Part shown: positions 19,552 through 29,727 of the stretch, one piece after another | Position numbering within the stretch: position 1 is the stretch's first letter | Layout: each line of letters begins with the position of its first letter | Assembly (NCBI RefSeq): GCF_018424685.1 | Contig: NZ_QTKX01000001.1 | Coordinates: forward strand, 496,001 to 560,000 | Source of the DNA: Mesobacillus boroniphilus | GTDB lineage: Bacteria; Bacillota; Bacilli; Bacillales; Cytobacillaceae | Direction: 5' to 3' | DNA length: 64,000 bases | The notes under the pieces: generated by a model | The model's input: only the letters and a program-made list of their open reading frames with translations | Databases searched by the model: none | Told to the model about the DNA's origin: nothing | Position numbers and translations under genes: made by a program

Positions 19552-20892
19552 TTGAGTAAAATATACGTACTGGATACAAACGTCTTACTACAGGATCCGC
19601 ATGCGATTTTTTCCTTTCAAGACAATGAAGTTGTCATACCTGCTGTAGTTCTGGAGGAAGTGGATTCAAAGAAAAGGTATATGGATGAGATTGGTCGCAA
19701 CGCACGCCAGGTTTCACGGCTTATAGACGGCATGAGAGAGACAGGGAAGCTGCATGAAAAAATCAACCTTGAGGGTGGTGGGACTCTCAGAATTGAGCTG
19801 AATCATCGATCCTTCCATCAACTTCAGGAAATCTTTGTTGAAAAAACAAATGATAATCGAATACTGGCGGTAGCTAAGAACTTGAGTCTTGAAGAAGAAA
19901 CGAAAGAAAATGGGCGTTCGGTAATCCTTGTCAGTAAGGACGCTCTGGTCCGTGTAAAAGCAGATGCGATCGGGCTGATCGCTGAAGATTTTTTAAGTGA
20001 CAGGGTTGTGGAAATTAACCATCTGTATTCTGGTTATGCAGAAGTGTATATAGAAATAGAAGAACTCAATCGTTTTTATGAAAGAGGAGAACTTAACATC
20101 TCTGATTTAAAGGGTCAAAACTTTTTTTACCCAAATCAGTTTGTGATCATGAAGGATATTCTCGGCAGTTCTGCATCCGCAATAGGTATGGTCGATACAA
20201 AAAATAAAAAAGTGAAAAAGCTTGTCTTTGAACATGAGGGAAAGCACACATGGGGAATCAAGCCAAGAAATGTACAGCAAATTATGGCGATGGAACTTCT
20301 TTTGCGACAAGACATGCCTCTGATCACACTGATAGGTCGTGCAGGAACAGGGAAAACATTGCTCGCTCTAGCATCAGGGCTTCTTCAGACCGAGGACTTA
20401 GGCGTTTTTAAAAAGCTGCTTGTAGCAAGGCCGATTGTGCCAGTAGGAAAGGATTTGGGCTTTTTGCCTGGGGAAAAGCAGGAAAAGCTCAGACCATGGA
20501 TGCAGCCTATATATGATAACCTTGAGTTCCTTTTCAATACAAAAAAACCAGGAGAACTTGATGCCATACTGGCAGGGATGGGTTCAATCGAAGTAGAAGC
20601 ATTAACTTATATAAGGGGAAGGAGCATCCCGGAGCAATTCATTATCATTGATGAAGCACAGAACCTGACAAAGCATGAGGTCAAAACAATTCTGACGAGG
20701 GTAGGGGAACGCAGTAAGATTGTCTTGATGGGTGACCCCGATCAGATTGACCACCCATACCTGGATGCCTACAATAATGGCCTGACGTATGTGGTTGAAA
20801 AGTTCAAAGACCAGCAGATTGCGGGTCATGTCCAGCTCGTTAAAGGAGAAAGGTCACCTCTTGCCCAACTCGCTGCTGACCTTCTAAATTAA
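19552..20892 (+). CDS. ylaK: PIN-PhoH2 fusion protein YlaK (RNase/ATPase)
   Basis: 446 residues from the TTG 6 bp after GGCGGGAGGC, giving the family start MSKIYVLDTNVLL. N-terminal PIN nuclease domain (about 4-145) with the first acidic residue in LDTNVLLQDP, middle linker/OB-like part, and C-terminal PhoH ATPase (about 235-440) with Walker A GRAGTGKT and Walker B FIIIDEAQN. PhoH2 proteins elsewhere act as RNA helicase plus ribonuclease. The upstream 56 in-frame codons have a different composition and no ribosome site. Divergent from ylaJ. Confidence 0.92.
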   Translation: MSKIYVLDTNVLLQDPHAIFSFQDNEVVIPAVVLEEVDSKKRYMDEIGRNARQVSRLIDGMRETGKLHEKINLEGGGTLRIELNHRSFHQLQEIFVEKTNDNRILAVAKNLSLEEETKENGRSVILVSKDALVRVKADAIGLIAEDFLSDRVVEINHLYSGYAEVYIEIEELNRFYERGELNISDLKGQNFFYPNQFVIMKDILGSSASAIGMVDTKNKKVKKLVFEHEGKHTWGIKPRNVQQIMAMELLLRQDMPLITLIGRAGTGKTLLALASGLLQTEDLGVFKKLLVARPIVPVGKDLGFLPGEKQEKLRPWMQPIYDNLEFLFNTKKPGELDAILAGMGSIEVEALTYIRGRSIPEQFIIIDEAQNLTKHEVKTILTRVGERSKIVLMGDPDQIDHPYLDAYNNGLTYVVEKFKDQQIAGHVQLVKGERSPLAQLAADLLN

Positions 20893-20958
20893 AGATCGCA
20901 CTCTGCAATCTTAGATGTTAGATAGTCAAAAACAAACGGGTAAAAGGTAAAATAAATA

Positions 20959-20982
20959 ACGGGCATCCACCTGGATGCCCGT
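20959..20982 (-). terminator. Terminator of the minus-strand YlaL-like gene
   Basis: ACGGGCATCCA pairs with TGGATGCCCGT; on the minus strand it is followed by TTATTTATTTT. Confidence 0.75.
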
Positions 20983-20999
20983 TGGCAAGAGCTTACATA

Positions 21000-21500
21000 T
21001 TATTCGACCGTAAATCCGGTAACATTTTTGATAGGATTATCCTTATTAGAACCATCATGGTAATATACATGCAGCGGTCCGTCCTCTTTTAATGGTTTGC
21101 CGTCCTTCGAAAAACCGAGGATGAGTCCAGAAGCTTCTTCGAGGGAAAGTGACACCTGGTCATTTTCACCGTATTCAATCACAACATTCTTCGCAGTCGG
21201 TTCTGGTTCTGCATTAACAAGAAATGGCTTGAATGGTATGCCAAAAGTGCCAGTCAGGATTTTTTCCTTCTCGAACTTCACTTCTGTTTTAAGAGTTGGG
21301 GGATAAACTGCACCCTCCATGATTTCGCGGTCCCAATGTTTTGAGACAGACTTCGTATACTCTTCCAGGGCATCTTCGCTCTCATGGTCTCCGCTGAAAT
21401 ATGTATTCAAGTCTACTTTGCGATCGTCGAAAATCCAAACGCCCGGATCCAAAGTGATCTTGTATTTGACGTTACCTTTGATAGGAATGATTGTCTCCAT
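21000..21500 (-). CDS. Conserved hypothetical protein at the ylaL position
   Basis: 166 residues from the ATG 5 bp after AGGAGG; the outer ATG overlaps that site. Soluble and acidic; opening ETIIPIKGNVKYKITLDPGVWIFDDR looks like a conserved beta-rich domain. It lies between ylaK and ylaN, where B. subtilis has ylaL, which is the likely counterpart, though I cannot confirm similarity. No catalytic motif seen. Function unknown. Confidence 0.65.
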   Translation of the reverse strand: METIIPIKGNVKYKITLDPGVWIFDDRKVDLNTYFSGDHESEDALEEYTKSVSKHWDREIMEGAVYPPTLKTEVKFEKEKILTGTFGIPFKPFLVNAEPEPTAKNVVIEYGENDQVSLSLEEASGLILGFSKDGKPLKEDGPLHVYYHDGSNKDNPIKNVTGFTVE

Positions 21501-21688
21501 AAGTTCCTCCTGCATTTTTTCTTATATTATTTATTCAGTATATCGATAATTTTGTGAGTTGTCATTTCAACTCATCTAAGCGCACCAACCATTAATTTCT
21601 GCATCCTTAATATTCTTGCTTTTTTGTCCACTTAAGGGTAAAATTTAAAGATAGGATTGGGTAATCGCTCGGAAACGGGGGGATCAAG

Positions 21689-21970
21689 TTGGCGTCTGAT
21701 ATGATAATCAACCATCAGGAAAAAGCCCATGCCTTGTTAAAGGCTGACGCTGATAAAATTTTAAAGCTGATCAAAGTGCAAATGGATAACCTGACAATGC
21801 CTCAATGCCCTCTTTATGAAGAGGTTTTAGATACGCAAATGTTTGGATTATCAAGAGAGATAGATTTTGCAGTAAGACTCGGCTTAATCGAAGAATCAGA
21901 TGGAAAAGTAATTCTAGACCAATTGGAGCAAGAGCTTTCCATATTGCATGAAGCTTCGTTAAAAAAATAA
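21689..21970 (+). CDS. ylaN: YlaN family protein (UPF0358)
   Basis: 93 residues, all helical; [17 protein letters not shown] and [28 protein letters not shown] are the family signature. B. subtilis and Staphylococcus YlaN are needed under iron limitation and have been linked to Fur. TTG start 6 bp after GGGGGG. Precedes ftsW as in B. subtilis, but a terminator and 300 bp separate them. ylaM (glutaminase) is absent between ylaL and ylaN. Confidence 0.9.
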   Translation: MASDMIINHQEKAHALLKADADKILKLIKVQMDNLTMPQCPLYEEVLDTQMFGLSREIDFAVRLGLIEESDGKVILDQLEQELSILHEASLKK

Positions 21971-21975
21971 ATCCT

Positions 21976-22016
21976 AAAAACTCAAACAGTCCTAAACGAT
22001 TGTTTGAGTTTTTTTG
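21976..22016 (+). terminator. ylaN terminator
   Basis: AAAAACTCAAACA pairs with TGTTTGAGTTTTT across a 12-nt loop. The remaining stretch to ftsW (to 22274) shows no gene or recognised RNA. Confidence 0.85.
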
Positions 22017-22274
22017 TGAGGCTCTTTTGGTGAATTTTGATACTTTCACAAGCTCTTTAATACTTTTCCAGTTCAGGAGTTTCCTTAAAAAGAGCACCCT
22101 TGCCTTTTAGAATCCAGATGCAAATTGTTATGACAGGCAATGGTCAATGGAAAAGACTGCATTACACTTCTATGACAATATATTAAGAATTCCATAACTT
22201 TTCCTTAAACAAAGGCAGGATATTTCAACTTATAGTAGAATAGATTAAACAACTTAGAAGATGGGGAAGAGACG

Positions 22275-23474
22275 ATGTTTAAAAAAATACTGAAATCCTA
22301 TGACTATTCATTGATCATTGTTGTTGCGCTCTTGTGCTTGTTTGGCCTTGTCATGGTTTACAGTGCCAGCATGGTCACCTGGCATGGAGTAGATAGCGAT
22401 TTCTTTTATGACAAACAAAAATTCAATTTGGTAGCGGCACTGTTTGTATTTATTCTGGCGGCCTTATTTCCTTACAAAGCAATGAAAAGCACCAAAATCT
22501 TGCTTCCTATGGTGATATTAACACTGTCAGGCCTCTTGATATTATTCGTCGTCGGTAAAGTAGCGGGTAATGCCCTTAGCTGGATAGAAGTAGGGGCTAG
22601 AAGCATTCAGCCATCGGAGCTTGCAAAACTGAGTGTCATTATATATCTATCAGCCGTGTATGCAAAAAAACAATCATACATAAATGAATTCAATAAAGGT
22701 GTATTGCCGCCTCTACTATTCCTAGTAATGGTATTTTTCCTTATCGCACTTCAGCCGGATTTCGGCACAGCAGGTATTATCATGCTGATTGCTGCAGCTA
22801 TCATTCTATCTTCAGGCATGAACTTTAAAAATATCATGAAGCTGGTCATGATCGTGGCGATTTTATTGGTGCCTGTTTCGCTTATATTGAAAGATGAAGT
22901 GTTTTCCGAGAGGCGCTTAGAGCGTATTACGTCATATAGCAATCCATTCGATGACGAACAAAAATCCGGCTATCAATTAGCCAATGCCTATTATGCAATT
23001 GGCTCAGGAGGACTTACAGGGCTTGGACTGGGACAAAGTAATCAAAAACTGGGGTATCTTCCTGAAGCACACACGGACTTCATCATCGCAGTCATCTCTG
23101 AGGAGTTGGGGATTTTCGGTGTAGGGTTTGTATTGTTGAGTCTGGCGTTCATCGTCCTAAAAGGGATACATATAGGGCTTAAGTGCAAGGATCCTTTTGG
23201 CAGTTTGCTAGCAATTGGGATTGCCAGTATGATTGGTATTCAGTCGTTTGTCAATCTGGGCGGAGCTTCAGGAGTCATTCCTTTGACAGGTGTTCCATTG
23301 CCTTTTGTGAGTTATGGAGGTTCCTCATTGCTCCAGCTCGCGATCGCGACCGGGATACTGGTGAATGTTTCGATGTTTGTTAAATATGAAGAGAAGTATA
23401 AGAAGGAAAAGGCAGTCCAGCCTAAGCCTCCAAAAGCTGTAGTAAACCAAAATTCGTTTAAGTTCAGGTCTTAA
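22275..23474 (+). CDS. ftsW: Cell division peptidoglycan polymerase FtsW (SEDS)
   Basis: 399 residues, about ten membrane segments. SEDS family glycosyltransferase that polymerises septal peptidoglycan with a class B PBP, here presumably the pbpB product at the window end. Family landmarks: GLVMVYSAS, QPSELAKLS, LQPDFGTA and the C-terminal loop GVPLPFVSYGGSSLL. The cytoplasmic tail is Lys-rich. ATG after GGGGAAG. In B. subtilis pycA follows ftsW; here only a terminator does. Confidence 0.95.
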   Translation: MFKKILKSYDYSLIIVVALLCLFGLVMVYSASMVTWHGVDSDFFYDKQKFNLVAALFVFILAALFPYKAMKSTKILLPMVILTLSGLLILFVVGKVAGNALSWIEVGARSIQPSELAKLSVIIYLSAVYAKKQSYINEFNKGVLPPLLFLVMVFFLIALQPDFGTAGIIMLIAAAIILSSGMNFKNIMKLVMIVAILLVPVSLILKDEVFSERRLERITSYSNPFDDEQKSGYQLANAYYAIGSGGLTGLGLGQSNQKLGYLPEAHTDFIIAVISEELGIFGVGFVLLSLAFIVLKGIHIGLKCKDPFGSLLAIGIASMIGIQSFVNLGGASGVIPLTGVPLPFVSYGGSSLLQLAIATGILVNVSMFVKYEEKYKKEKAVQPKPPKAVVNQNSFKFRS

Positions 23475-23487
23475 TTATAGAGAAGAT

Positions 23488-23518
23488 AAAAAGCTGCAGC
23501 GTCTGCTGCAGCTTTTTA
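23488..23518. terminator. Bidirectional terminator between ftsW and ctaA
   Basis: AAAAAGCTGCAGC, loop GTCT, GCTGCAGCTTTTT. The ctaA stop codon lies at its edge. Confidence 0.9.
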
Positions 23519-24472
23519 TTTTACCGTTGCCGGAGAAAGGTCTACGGGTTTAGGGTTTTTAACTCTTGCGGCATTCTTCTTGCTCCTGGAAACTAAAAGG
23601 ATAAAGTAGCTGAATACACCAAACAGAACAGAAATGAAGAAAGCGTGTCCCAGGGCAATGTACAGATTAAGTCTTGTGAAGATGATCAATGCACCAGCAA
23701 TGACTTGCAGTGACACAAGGATCATTGATATGATCCATCCCCAGTATAGTACTCTTTCATGCTTGTAATGCTTGACCGCAATGTAGGTAACATATGCGAT
23801 CCAAATAAATATGAAACCTGCTGCAGCCCTATGTCCCATCTGAACCCATTCGTAAATGTTGGTAGGAAGGAAGGAGCCGCCATTTGTACATAATGGCCAG
23901 TCTTTACAAACCAGGCTGGCATTCATATGTCGCACAAGAGCGCCAGTATAAACGACAATATAGCTGTATACGGAAAGTCCAATAATATGAAACTTCATTC
24001 TTTTATCTATCACTAATTTTTCAGCCTGGAATTTTTTATCCACTTCAAAAATAAGCAAGGTCAATAAAAGTACAGCGGCAAATGAGATGAGTGAAATGCC
24101 GAAGTGAAGTGCCAGGACAAAATCAGATTGTCCCCAAACTACTGCGGCAGCGCCTATCAATGCCTGTAGAACAAGGAAGAAAAAAGATAAAACAGCCAAG
24201 AACTTCGTTTCGCGTATATGCCCAATAGCCTTCCATGTCCAAATGGATAAGATAAGTACCATAATGCCTACGCTGCCCGACACTAACCTGTGGGCAAGTT
24301 CAATTACCAATTCGGGAGTTATATCCGTGGGAACGAATTCTCCATTACAAAGGGGCCAGGACTTGCCGCAGCCCATTCCGGAATCAGTTTTAGTAACCAA
24401 CGCTCCTCCGAGCAAAACAAAAAGCATTCCAATCGTGGTTAAAACAGCAAGCCACTTAAGGGAACGGTTCAT
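23516..24472 (-). CDS. ctaA: Heme A synthase
   Basis: 318 residues, eight membrane segments in two four-helix halves. Oxidises heme O to heme A for the caa3 and aa3 oxidases. Conserved heme-ligand regions: IELAHRL and LHFGIS in the first half, QMGHRAAAG and GHAFF in the second. A Cys pair is present in each half: GCGKSWPLC, and LVCKDWPLC in the second. The ATG chosen is 6 bp after AGGTG and gives MNRSLKWL; an ATG two codons earlier overlaps the site. Divergent from ctaB. Confidence 0.95.
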   Translation of the reverse strand: MNRSLKWLAVLTTIGMLFVLLGGALVTKTDSGMGCGKSWPLCNGEFVPTDITPELVIELAHRLVSGSVGIMVLILSIWTWKAIGHIRETKFLAVLSFFFLVLQALIGAAAVVWGQSDFVLALHFGISLISFAAVLLLTLLIFEVDKKFQAEKLVIDKRMKFHIIGLSVYSYIVVYTGALVRHMNASLVCKDWPLCTNGGSFLPTNIYEWVQMGHRAAAGFIFIWIAYVTYIAVKHYKHERVLYWGWIISMILVSLQVIAGALIIFTRLNLYIALGHAFFISVLFGVFSYFILLVSRSKKNAARVKNPKPVDLSPATVK

Positions 24473-24898
24473 GATCATCACCTGCTTATTCAAAGTTCGA
24501 TAAGTTGTCAAATAATAAACTTGACATGTATAATAGAAAAAGCTTGTAGAAAAGAAAAAAATTCTATCCCTATAATAACGAATTTTGGCGAAAAAGGATA
24601 GAAAACAATACTTAAGATACTACACAATAATAGATAATATTTCAATACTTACTATTATAGTTGGACAACAACCGGTTTTATAGGTAAAATGCTCATGGCA
24701 GCAATAAGTCCAAATAAATTACGAGCTTACATACCAGGAATTTTACAGACATGAAAATATTATCCAAGAATATGTATATTTGAAAAAAAGATGACCCCCA
24801 AACAATCTACTAATATCAAGTCAAAATTCCTTGCAATAAAAATGAACTTTATGGATAATGGCGGTAAGACACAAATTAGTCAAATTTTGTTCAAAAAA

Positions 24899-24919
24899 AA
24901 TTCACAAAAAAGTTGTGAA
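24899..24919. promoter_or_regulatory. Candidate ResD sites in the ctaA-ctaB divergent region
   Basis: A perfect 7-bp inverted repeat TTCACAA, AAAAG, TTGTGAA lies at 24901-24919. On the minus strand the left half reads TTTGTGAAT, the ResD consensus core; the right half gives TTGTGAA on the + strand. ResD activates ctaA and ctaB in B. subtilis. The rest of the 618-bp gap (24473-25090) is very AT-rich with no gene, hairpin or clear -35/-10 pair. Confidence 0.45.
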
Positions 24920-25090
24920 GTGTGATTTAATATACAACGTAGGCTTTATTTTTCTACACAAATATTTAACAGCCTTAACACGTTGAGAATAGTGAAAATT
25001 ATCGGGAATATAAAGTACAATTACACTTCTTTTTTTTGTTAAAATTTCGTCTTTGGAATTTTGAAGGAAAAGGGATGAAGGAGGATATGG

Positions 25091-26017
25091 ATGTCTAATT
25101 CAAAAGCTTTATCAGAAGCTGTATTAGAGAACGGACAGCCTGCAGTCGTGGAGAAGACGCTAATGAAAGATTTTCTTGCACTCATTAAAATAGGAATAGT
25201 AAATTCCAATGCGATGACAACTTTTACTGGATTATGGCTCGCGCTTCATTTTGGCGGAGCGCGCTTCCTGGATAATATTGATTTGATTCTTGCTACATTG
25301 ATAGGTTCATCATTGATTGTTGCGGGCTCATGCAGCCTGAATAACTACATCGATCGGGACATTGACCATCTAATGGAGCGAACAAAAGACAGACCGACTG
25401 TAACAGGAAAAGTCCAGCCAGGTAAAGTGGCCTTGATGAGTTTCCTGCTGATCGGGATAGGCACCGCATTTCTGCTTACAACTACCGTCACAGCTGCTGT
25501 AATCGGTTTGTTCGGGGTTTTTAGTTATGTTGTTCTATATACATTGTGGTCAAAACGTCAATATGTTTCGAATACAATTGTCGGCAGTATCTCAGGAGCA
25601 GTTCCACCGCTAATCGGATGGGCTGCAGTGGACGCTAACCTGGACGTAATGGCATGGATGCTGTTTGCCATCGTTTTTGTTTGGCAGCCCCCTCATTTCT
25701 ATGCTCTGGCAATGAGAAGGGTAGAGGAATACCGGGCAGCTGGTATACCGATGCTTCCTGTCGTAAAAGGTTTCAAAGCGACGAAGAGATCGATTTTCCT
25801 ATGGATAACAGCCTTGCTGCCGTTACCATTCTTCCTGCCTGAGCTTGGAATGACGTTCATGATTCTGGCAACGATCCTGAATATTGGATGGCTTGTTTTG
25901 GGAATCTACCTTGAAAAGCTTAAAGATGATATGAAATGGGCAAAACTGATGTTTGTATATTCTTTACAATACTTAACTGTCATGTTTGTCGCTATGGTAA
26001 TTGTCACACTTATCTAA
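25091..26017 (+). CDS. ctaB: Protoheme IX farnesyltransferase (heme O synthase)
   Basis: 308 residues, about eight membrane segments. Adds the farnesyl group to heme B to give heme O, the CtaA substrate. UbiA prenyltransferase motifs: [20 protein letters not shown] and the second [23 protein letters not shown] after GAAGGAGGAT. First gene of the ctaBCDEFG cluster. Confidence 0.95.
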   Translation: MSNSKALSEAVLENGQPAVVEKTLMKDFLALIKIGIVNSNAMTTFTGLWLALHFGGARFLDNIDLILATLIGSSLIVAGSCSLNNYIDRDIDHLMERTKDRPTVTGKVQPGKVALMSFLLIGIGTAFLLTTTVTAAVIGLFGVFSYVVLYTLWSKRQYVSNTIVGSISGAVPPLIGWAAVDANLDVMAWMLFAIVFVWQPPHFYALAMRRVEEYRAAGIPMLPVVKGFKATKRSIFLWITALLPLPFFLPELGMTFMILATILNIGWLVLGIYLEKLKDDMKWAKLMFVYSLQYLTVMFVAMVIVTLI

Positions 26018-26117
26018 CCTTTGTTAGGAGATTCACTCTTTGTTGAGAGAGGATTTTTCCATATATTTTACAACCAAATTTATAAGATTTTTTACGAAAG
26101 AGGGGTTTAATTAAGCT

Positions 26118-27191
26118 ATGAAGATGCTTGCTAAATGGCGTCTGCTGTCATTGTTCACATTGATGGCATTAGTCTTGTCCGGCTGTGGTGAGCCATACCT
26201 GTCTACATTAAGACCTGCAGGTGAAGTTGCTCAATCCCAGTATGAACTTATGTTGTTGAGCACGGCGATTATGGTGGGAGTAATTGCTGTCGTCACAATC
26301 ATTTTTATTTATGTCATTATGAAGTTCCGCAGGAAGAATGACAACGAAATTCCGAAGCAGGTCGAGGGAAGCCACAAGCTCGAGATCCTTTGGACTGTTA
26401 TTCCGATCTTATTGCTTCTAATTCTTGCTGTTCCTACAGTAGCAGCAACATTTAAGTTGGCAGATGTTTCCCCTATGGAAAAGAAAAACGCTGAAGGAAA
26501 GACTGATGCGCTTGTAATCAACGTGCGCGCGAATCTTTACTGGTGGGAATTTGAGTATCCAAATGAAGAAATCATCACTAGCCAGGATTTAGTAGTCCCT
26601 ACTGATGAAAAGGTTTACTTTAACCTTAAGGCTTCTGATGTAAAACACTCTTTCTGGATTCCTTCTGTTGGAGGAAAGATGGATACAAATACCGATAACA
26701 TCAATAAATTCTGGCTTGAGTTTGACAGTAAAGGTGCTGACGAAGCTGGCGGACTTTTCTACGGAAAATGTGCTGAGCTTTGCGGACCTTCACACGCATT
26801 GATGGACTTCAAAGTAAAGGCTTTACCACGCGCTGAATTCGATCAATGGGTAGCAGGTATGCAGGGAGTCAAAGAACCTGTTAAGGCAGAAACTGCAACT
26901 GCGCAGCAAGGACAGGAAATCTTCAATAACAGCTGTATCGGATGTCATGCCGTAACTCCGGCAAACACGGCTCCTGAAGCAGCTCGTGTTGGTCCTAACT
27001 TGACAAACTTCGGCGATCGTTCACGTGTTGCTGGTGTTATGGATATGTCAGAAGAAAACATCAAAAAGTGGCTGGAAGACCCAGAAGCATATAAGCCTGC
27101 CAACAAGATGACTGGCAAGTATGCTGAGCTTTCAGAAGAAGAACTAGATGCATTAACAGAATATCTGATGGGCTTGAAAGTCCAGAAATAA
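26118..27191 (+). CDS. ctaC: Cytochrome caa3 oxidase subunit II with cytochrome c domain
   Basis: 357-residue lipoprotein (lipobox LVLSGCG) with two membrane helices (about 45-70, 90-112), the CuA cupredoxin domain (about 130-240; ligands in KHSFWIPSVGG and CAELCGPSHALM), and a C-terminal cytochrome c domain (about 260-357) with the heme site CIGCH and axial Met region NKMTGKYAEL. It takes electrons from cytochrome c to CuA. The fused heme domain marks a caa3-type enzyme. Ribosome site AGAGGGG is 12 bp upstream, rather far. Confidence 0.96.
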   Translation: MKMLAKWRLLSLFTLMALVLSGCGEPYLSTLRPAGEVAQSQYELMLLSTAIMVGVIAVVTIIFIYVIMKFRRKNDNEIPKQVEGSHKLEILWTVIPILLLLILAVPTVAATFKLADVSPMEKKNAEGKTDALVINVRANLYWWEFEYPNEEIITSQDLVVPTDEKVYFNLKASDVKHSFWIPSVGGKMDTNTDNINKFWLEFDSKGADEAGGLFYGKCAELCGPSHALMDFKVKALPRAEFDQWVAGMQGVKEPVKAETATAQQGQEIFNNSCIGCHAVTPANTAPEAARVGPNLTNFGDRSRVAGVMDMSEENIKKWLEDPEAYKPANKMTGKYAELSEEELDALTEYLMGLKVQK

Positions 27192-27222
27192 AAGGGGATT
27201 TGTTTGAAAGGGAGGTAAAACT

Positions 27223-29094
27223 GTGAGTACCTATGCTCAGAAAAAGGGATTTGGCGCAACTTTATGGGACTACCTGACAACGGTTGACCATAAAAAAATC
27301 GCAATCCTTTATCTTATTGCTGGCGGATTCTTCTTCATCCTAGGTGGACTTGAAGCTTTGTTCATCCGTATTCAGCTAGCTGTACCTAACAATGATTTCG
27401 TAAGCGCAGGTTTCTACAATGAAATCTTGACGATGCATGGAACAACGATGATATTCCTTGCAGCGATGCCGCTTGTATTTGCATTCATGAATGCTGTAAT
27501 GCCACTCCAGATTGGTGCACGTGACGTCGCGTTCCCATTCTTGAACTCTTTAGGATTTTGGTTATTCTTCTTTGGTGGAGTATTCCTTAACCTTTCATGG
27601 TTCCTGGGTGGAGCTCCAGATGCTGGTTGGACGTCTTACGCTTCTCTTGCAATAGCGTCTGAAACGCATGGTATCGATTTTTATGCACTTGGTTTGCAGA
27701 TTTCGGGTGCGGGTACACTAATCGGGGGGATTAACTTCCTCGTAACGATCGTTAACATGCGTGCCCCGGGAATGACTTATATGAGAATGCCGATGTTCAC
27801 TTGGGCAACATTCGTAACATCAGCTCTTATCCTGTTTGCGTTCCCTCCACTGACTGTTGGTCTTTTCTTAATGATTTTTGACCGTATGTTTGGTTCTAAT
27901 TTCTTTGATGTATCAAATGGAGGTAACACAATTATCTGGGAACATCTTTTCTGGATCTTTGGTCACCCGGAAGTTTATATCTTGATCTTACCGGCATTCG
28001 GTATTTTCTCAGAAATCTTTGCGATTTTCTCTAGAAAACGTCTTTTCGGTTACTCATCCATGGTATTCGCGACTGTATTGATCGGTTTCCTTGGATTCAT
28101 GGTATGGGCACACCATATGTTCACAACTGGTCTTGGACCGATCGCAAACGCGATTTTCGCAGTAGCTACAATGGCAATTGCCGTTCCTACAGGTATCAAG
28201 ATTTTCAACTGGATGTTCACAATGTGGGGTGGAAGCATCAAGTTCACAACTCCGATGCTTTGGGCAGTAGCCTTCATTCCTTCATTCGTAGCCGGTGGTG
28301 TAACTGGTGTCATGCTGGCATCCGCTGCTGCAGACTATCAGTATCATGACAGCTATTTCGTTGTTGCTCACTTCCACTACGTTATCGTTGGTGGTGTAGT
28401 ATTCGCACTATTTGCAGGTGCACACCTGTACTGGCCAAAAATGTTTGGCACAATGCTGAATGAAACTCTTGGTAAAGTTACGTTCTGGTTATTCCTGATT
28501 GGTTTCCACCTGACGTTCTTCATCCAGCACTTCCTTGGATTGATGGGGATGCCTCGTCGTATCTTTACATTCCTGCCTGGACAGGGACTTGAAACTGGAA
28601 ACTTGATCAGTTCAATCGGTGCGATTTTCATGGCAATTGCTACAATCGTTCTATTAATTAACGTAATCATGACACAAGTTAAAAACGAAAAAGTCGGAAA
28701 TGATCCATGGGGTGACGGCCGTACACTAGAGTGGGCGATTGCATCTCCGCCGCCTTTCTACAACTTCAAGCAGCTTCCTCTTGTACGCGGACTGGATGCT
28801 TACTGGCTGGAGAAAATGGAAGGCAAGAATGAAATGACGCCTGCAGAACCACTTGGCGATATCCATATGCCGAATAACTCTTTCATTCCTTTCGTTATCT
28901 CACTTGGTCTTTTTATCGCAGCATTTGGTGCAATGTACCGTGCTGATACAAGCTGGGGACTGCTAGTCTTGATCCTCGGTATGGCAGTAACTTTAGGAGC
29001 AATGTTCGTACGTTCTATTAAAGATGATCATGGATTCCATATTCATAAAGAAGACTTAATGGACGATGATAATGATAAGGGGGCAAAGGCATAA
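27223..29094 (+). CDS. ctaD: Cytochrome caa3 oxidase subunit I
   Basis: 623 residues, at least twelve membrane helices. Catalytic subunit with low-spin heme a, heme a3 and CuB. Ligand regions: LTMHGTTMIF, FGHPEVYILILP (His-Tyr of CuB), WAHHMFTTG, and VVAHFHYVIVGG. GTG start 6 bp after GGGAGGT. Its stop overlaps the ctaE start by one base, TAATG. Confidence 0.97.
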   Translation: MSTYAQKKGFGATLWDYLTTVDHKKIAILYLIAGGFFFILGGLEALFIRIQLAVPNNDFVSAGFYNEILTMHGTTMIFLAAMPLVFAFMNAVMPLQIGARDVAFPFLNSLGFWLFFFGGVFLNLSWFLGGAPDAGWTSYASLAIASETHGIDFYALGLQISGAGTLIGGINFLVTIVNMRAPGMTYMRMPMFTWATFVTSALILFAFPPLTVGLFLMIFDRMFGSNFFDVSNGGNTIIWEHLFWIFGHPEVYILILPAFGIFSEIFAIFSRKRLFGYSSMVFATVLIGFLGFMVWAHHMFTTGLGPIANAIFAVATMAIAVPTGIKIFNWMFTMWGGSIKFTTPMLWAVAFIPSFVAGGVTGVMLASAAADYQYHDSYFVVAHFHYVIVGGVVFALFAGAHLYWPKMFGTMLNETLGKVTFWLFLIGFHLTFFIQHFLGLMGMPRRIFTFLPGQGLETGNLISSIGAIFMAIATIVLLINVIMTQVKNEKVGNDPWGDGRTLEWAIASPPPFYNFKQLPLVRGLDAYWLEKMEGKNEMTPAEPLGDIHMPNNSFIPFVISLGLFIAAFGAMYRADTSWGLLVLILGMAVTLGAMFVRSIKDDHGFHIHKEDLMDDDNDKGAKA

Positions 29095-29723
29095 TGCAAG
29101 CTGAAGAAAAATTCACTTATGAAACATGGCCTGCGGAGCCTGAAAAAGCAACCCTCGAAGCAAAGAACAAGTTTTTGGGCTTCTGGTTCTTCCTTGGCGG
29201 AGAGACAGTATTGTTTGCGACTCTGTTCGCAACATATCTTGCACTAAAAGATAAGGTTCCTAGTGCTGACCATGCACTTGCCAAGGATATCTTTGAAATA
29301 CCGCTGGCTTTTGCAGCGACTATGCTTCTTTTAACAAGTTCTTTGACAAGTGTATATGCTATGTACCATATGAAGAACTTTAACTTTAAAAAGATGCAGC
29401 TTTGGCTTGGATTGACAGTAGCTCTTGGTGCTGCTTTCCTTGCGCTTGAAATTTACGAGTTCAATCACTATGTACATGAGTTTCACCATACGTTTACAAG
29501 CAGTGCTTTTGGTTCCGCCTTCTACACGCTTGTAGGCTTCCATGGTGCTCACGTTGCATTCGGTTTGGCTTGGATCATTACGTTGATGGTCCGTAACTCC
29601 AAACGTGGGTTGAATCTGTACAACGCTCCTAAGTTTTATGTTGCCAGCCTTTACTGGCACTTCATTGACGTTGTATGGGTATTCATCTTCACGGTTGTAT
29701 ATCTAATGGGAATGGTGGGATAA
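29094..29723 (+). CDS. ctaE: Cytochrome caa3 oxidase subunit III
   Basis: 209 residues, five membrane helices as in the short subunit III of Gram-positive oxidases. Typical motifs: LGFWFFLGGETVLFATLFATY, GFHGAHVAFG, YWHFIDVVWVFIF. Start overlaps the ctaD stop by one base, indicating translational coupling. Stabilises subunit I; no redox centre. Confidence 0.95.
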   Translation: MQAEEKFTYETWPAEPEKATLEAKNKFLGFWFFLGGETVLFATLFATYLALKDKVPSADHALAKDIFEIPLAFAATMLLLTSSLTSVYAMYHMKNFNFKKMQLWLGLTVALGAAFLALEIYEFNHYVHEFHHTFTSSAFGSAFYTLVGFHGAHVAFGLAWIITLMVRNSKRGLNLYNAPKFYVASLYWHFIDVVWVFIFTVVYLMGMVG

Positions 29724-29727
29724 ACTG

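Noticed and set aside
24901..24919. Rex operator
   Set aside because: The half-sites are in the opposite order (TTCACAA first) to the Rex motif TTGTGAA-N-TTCACAA.
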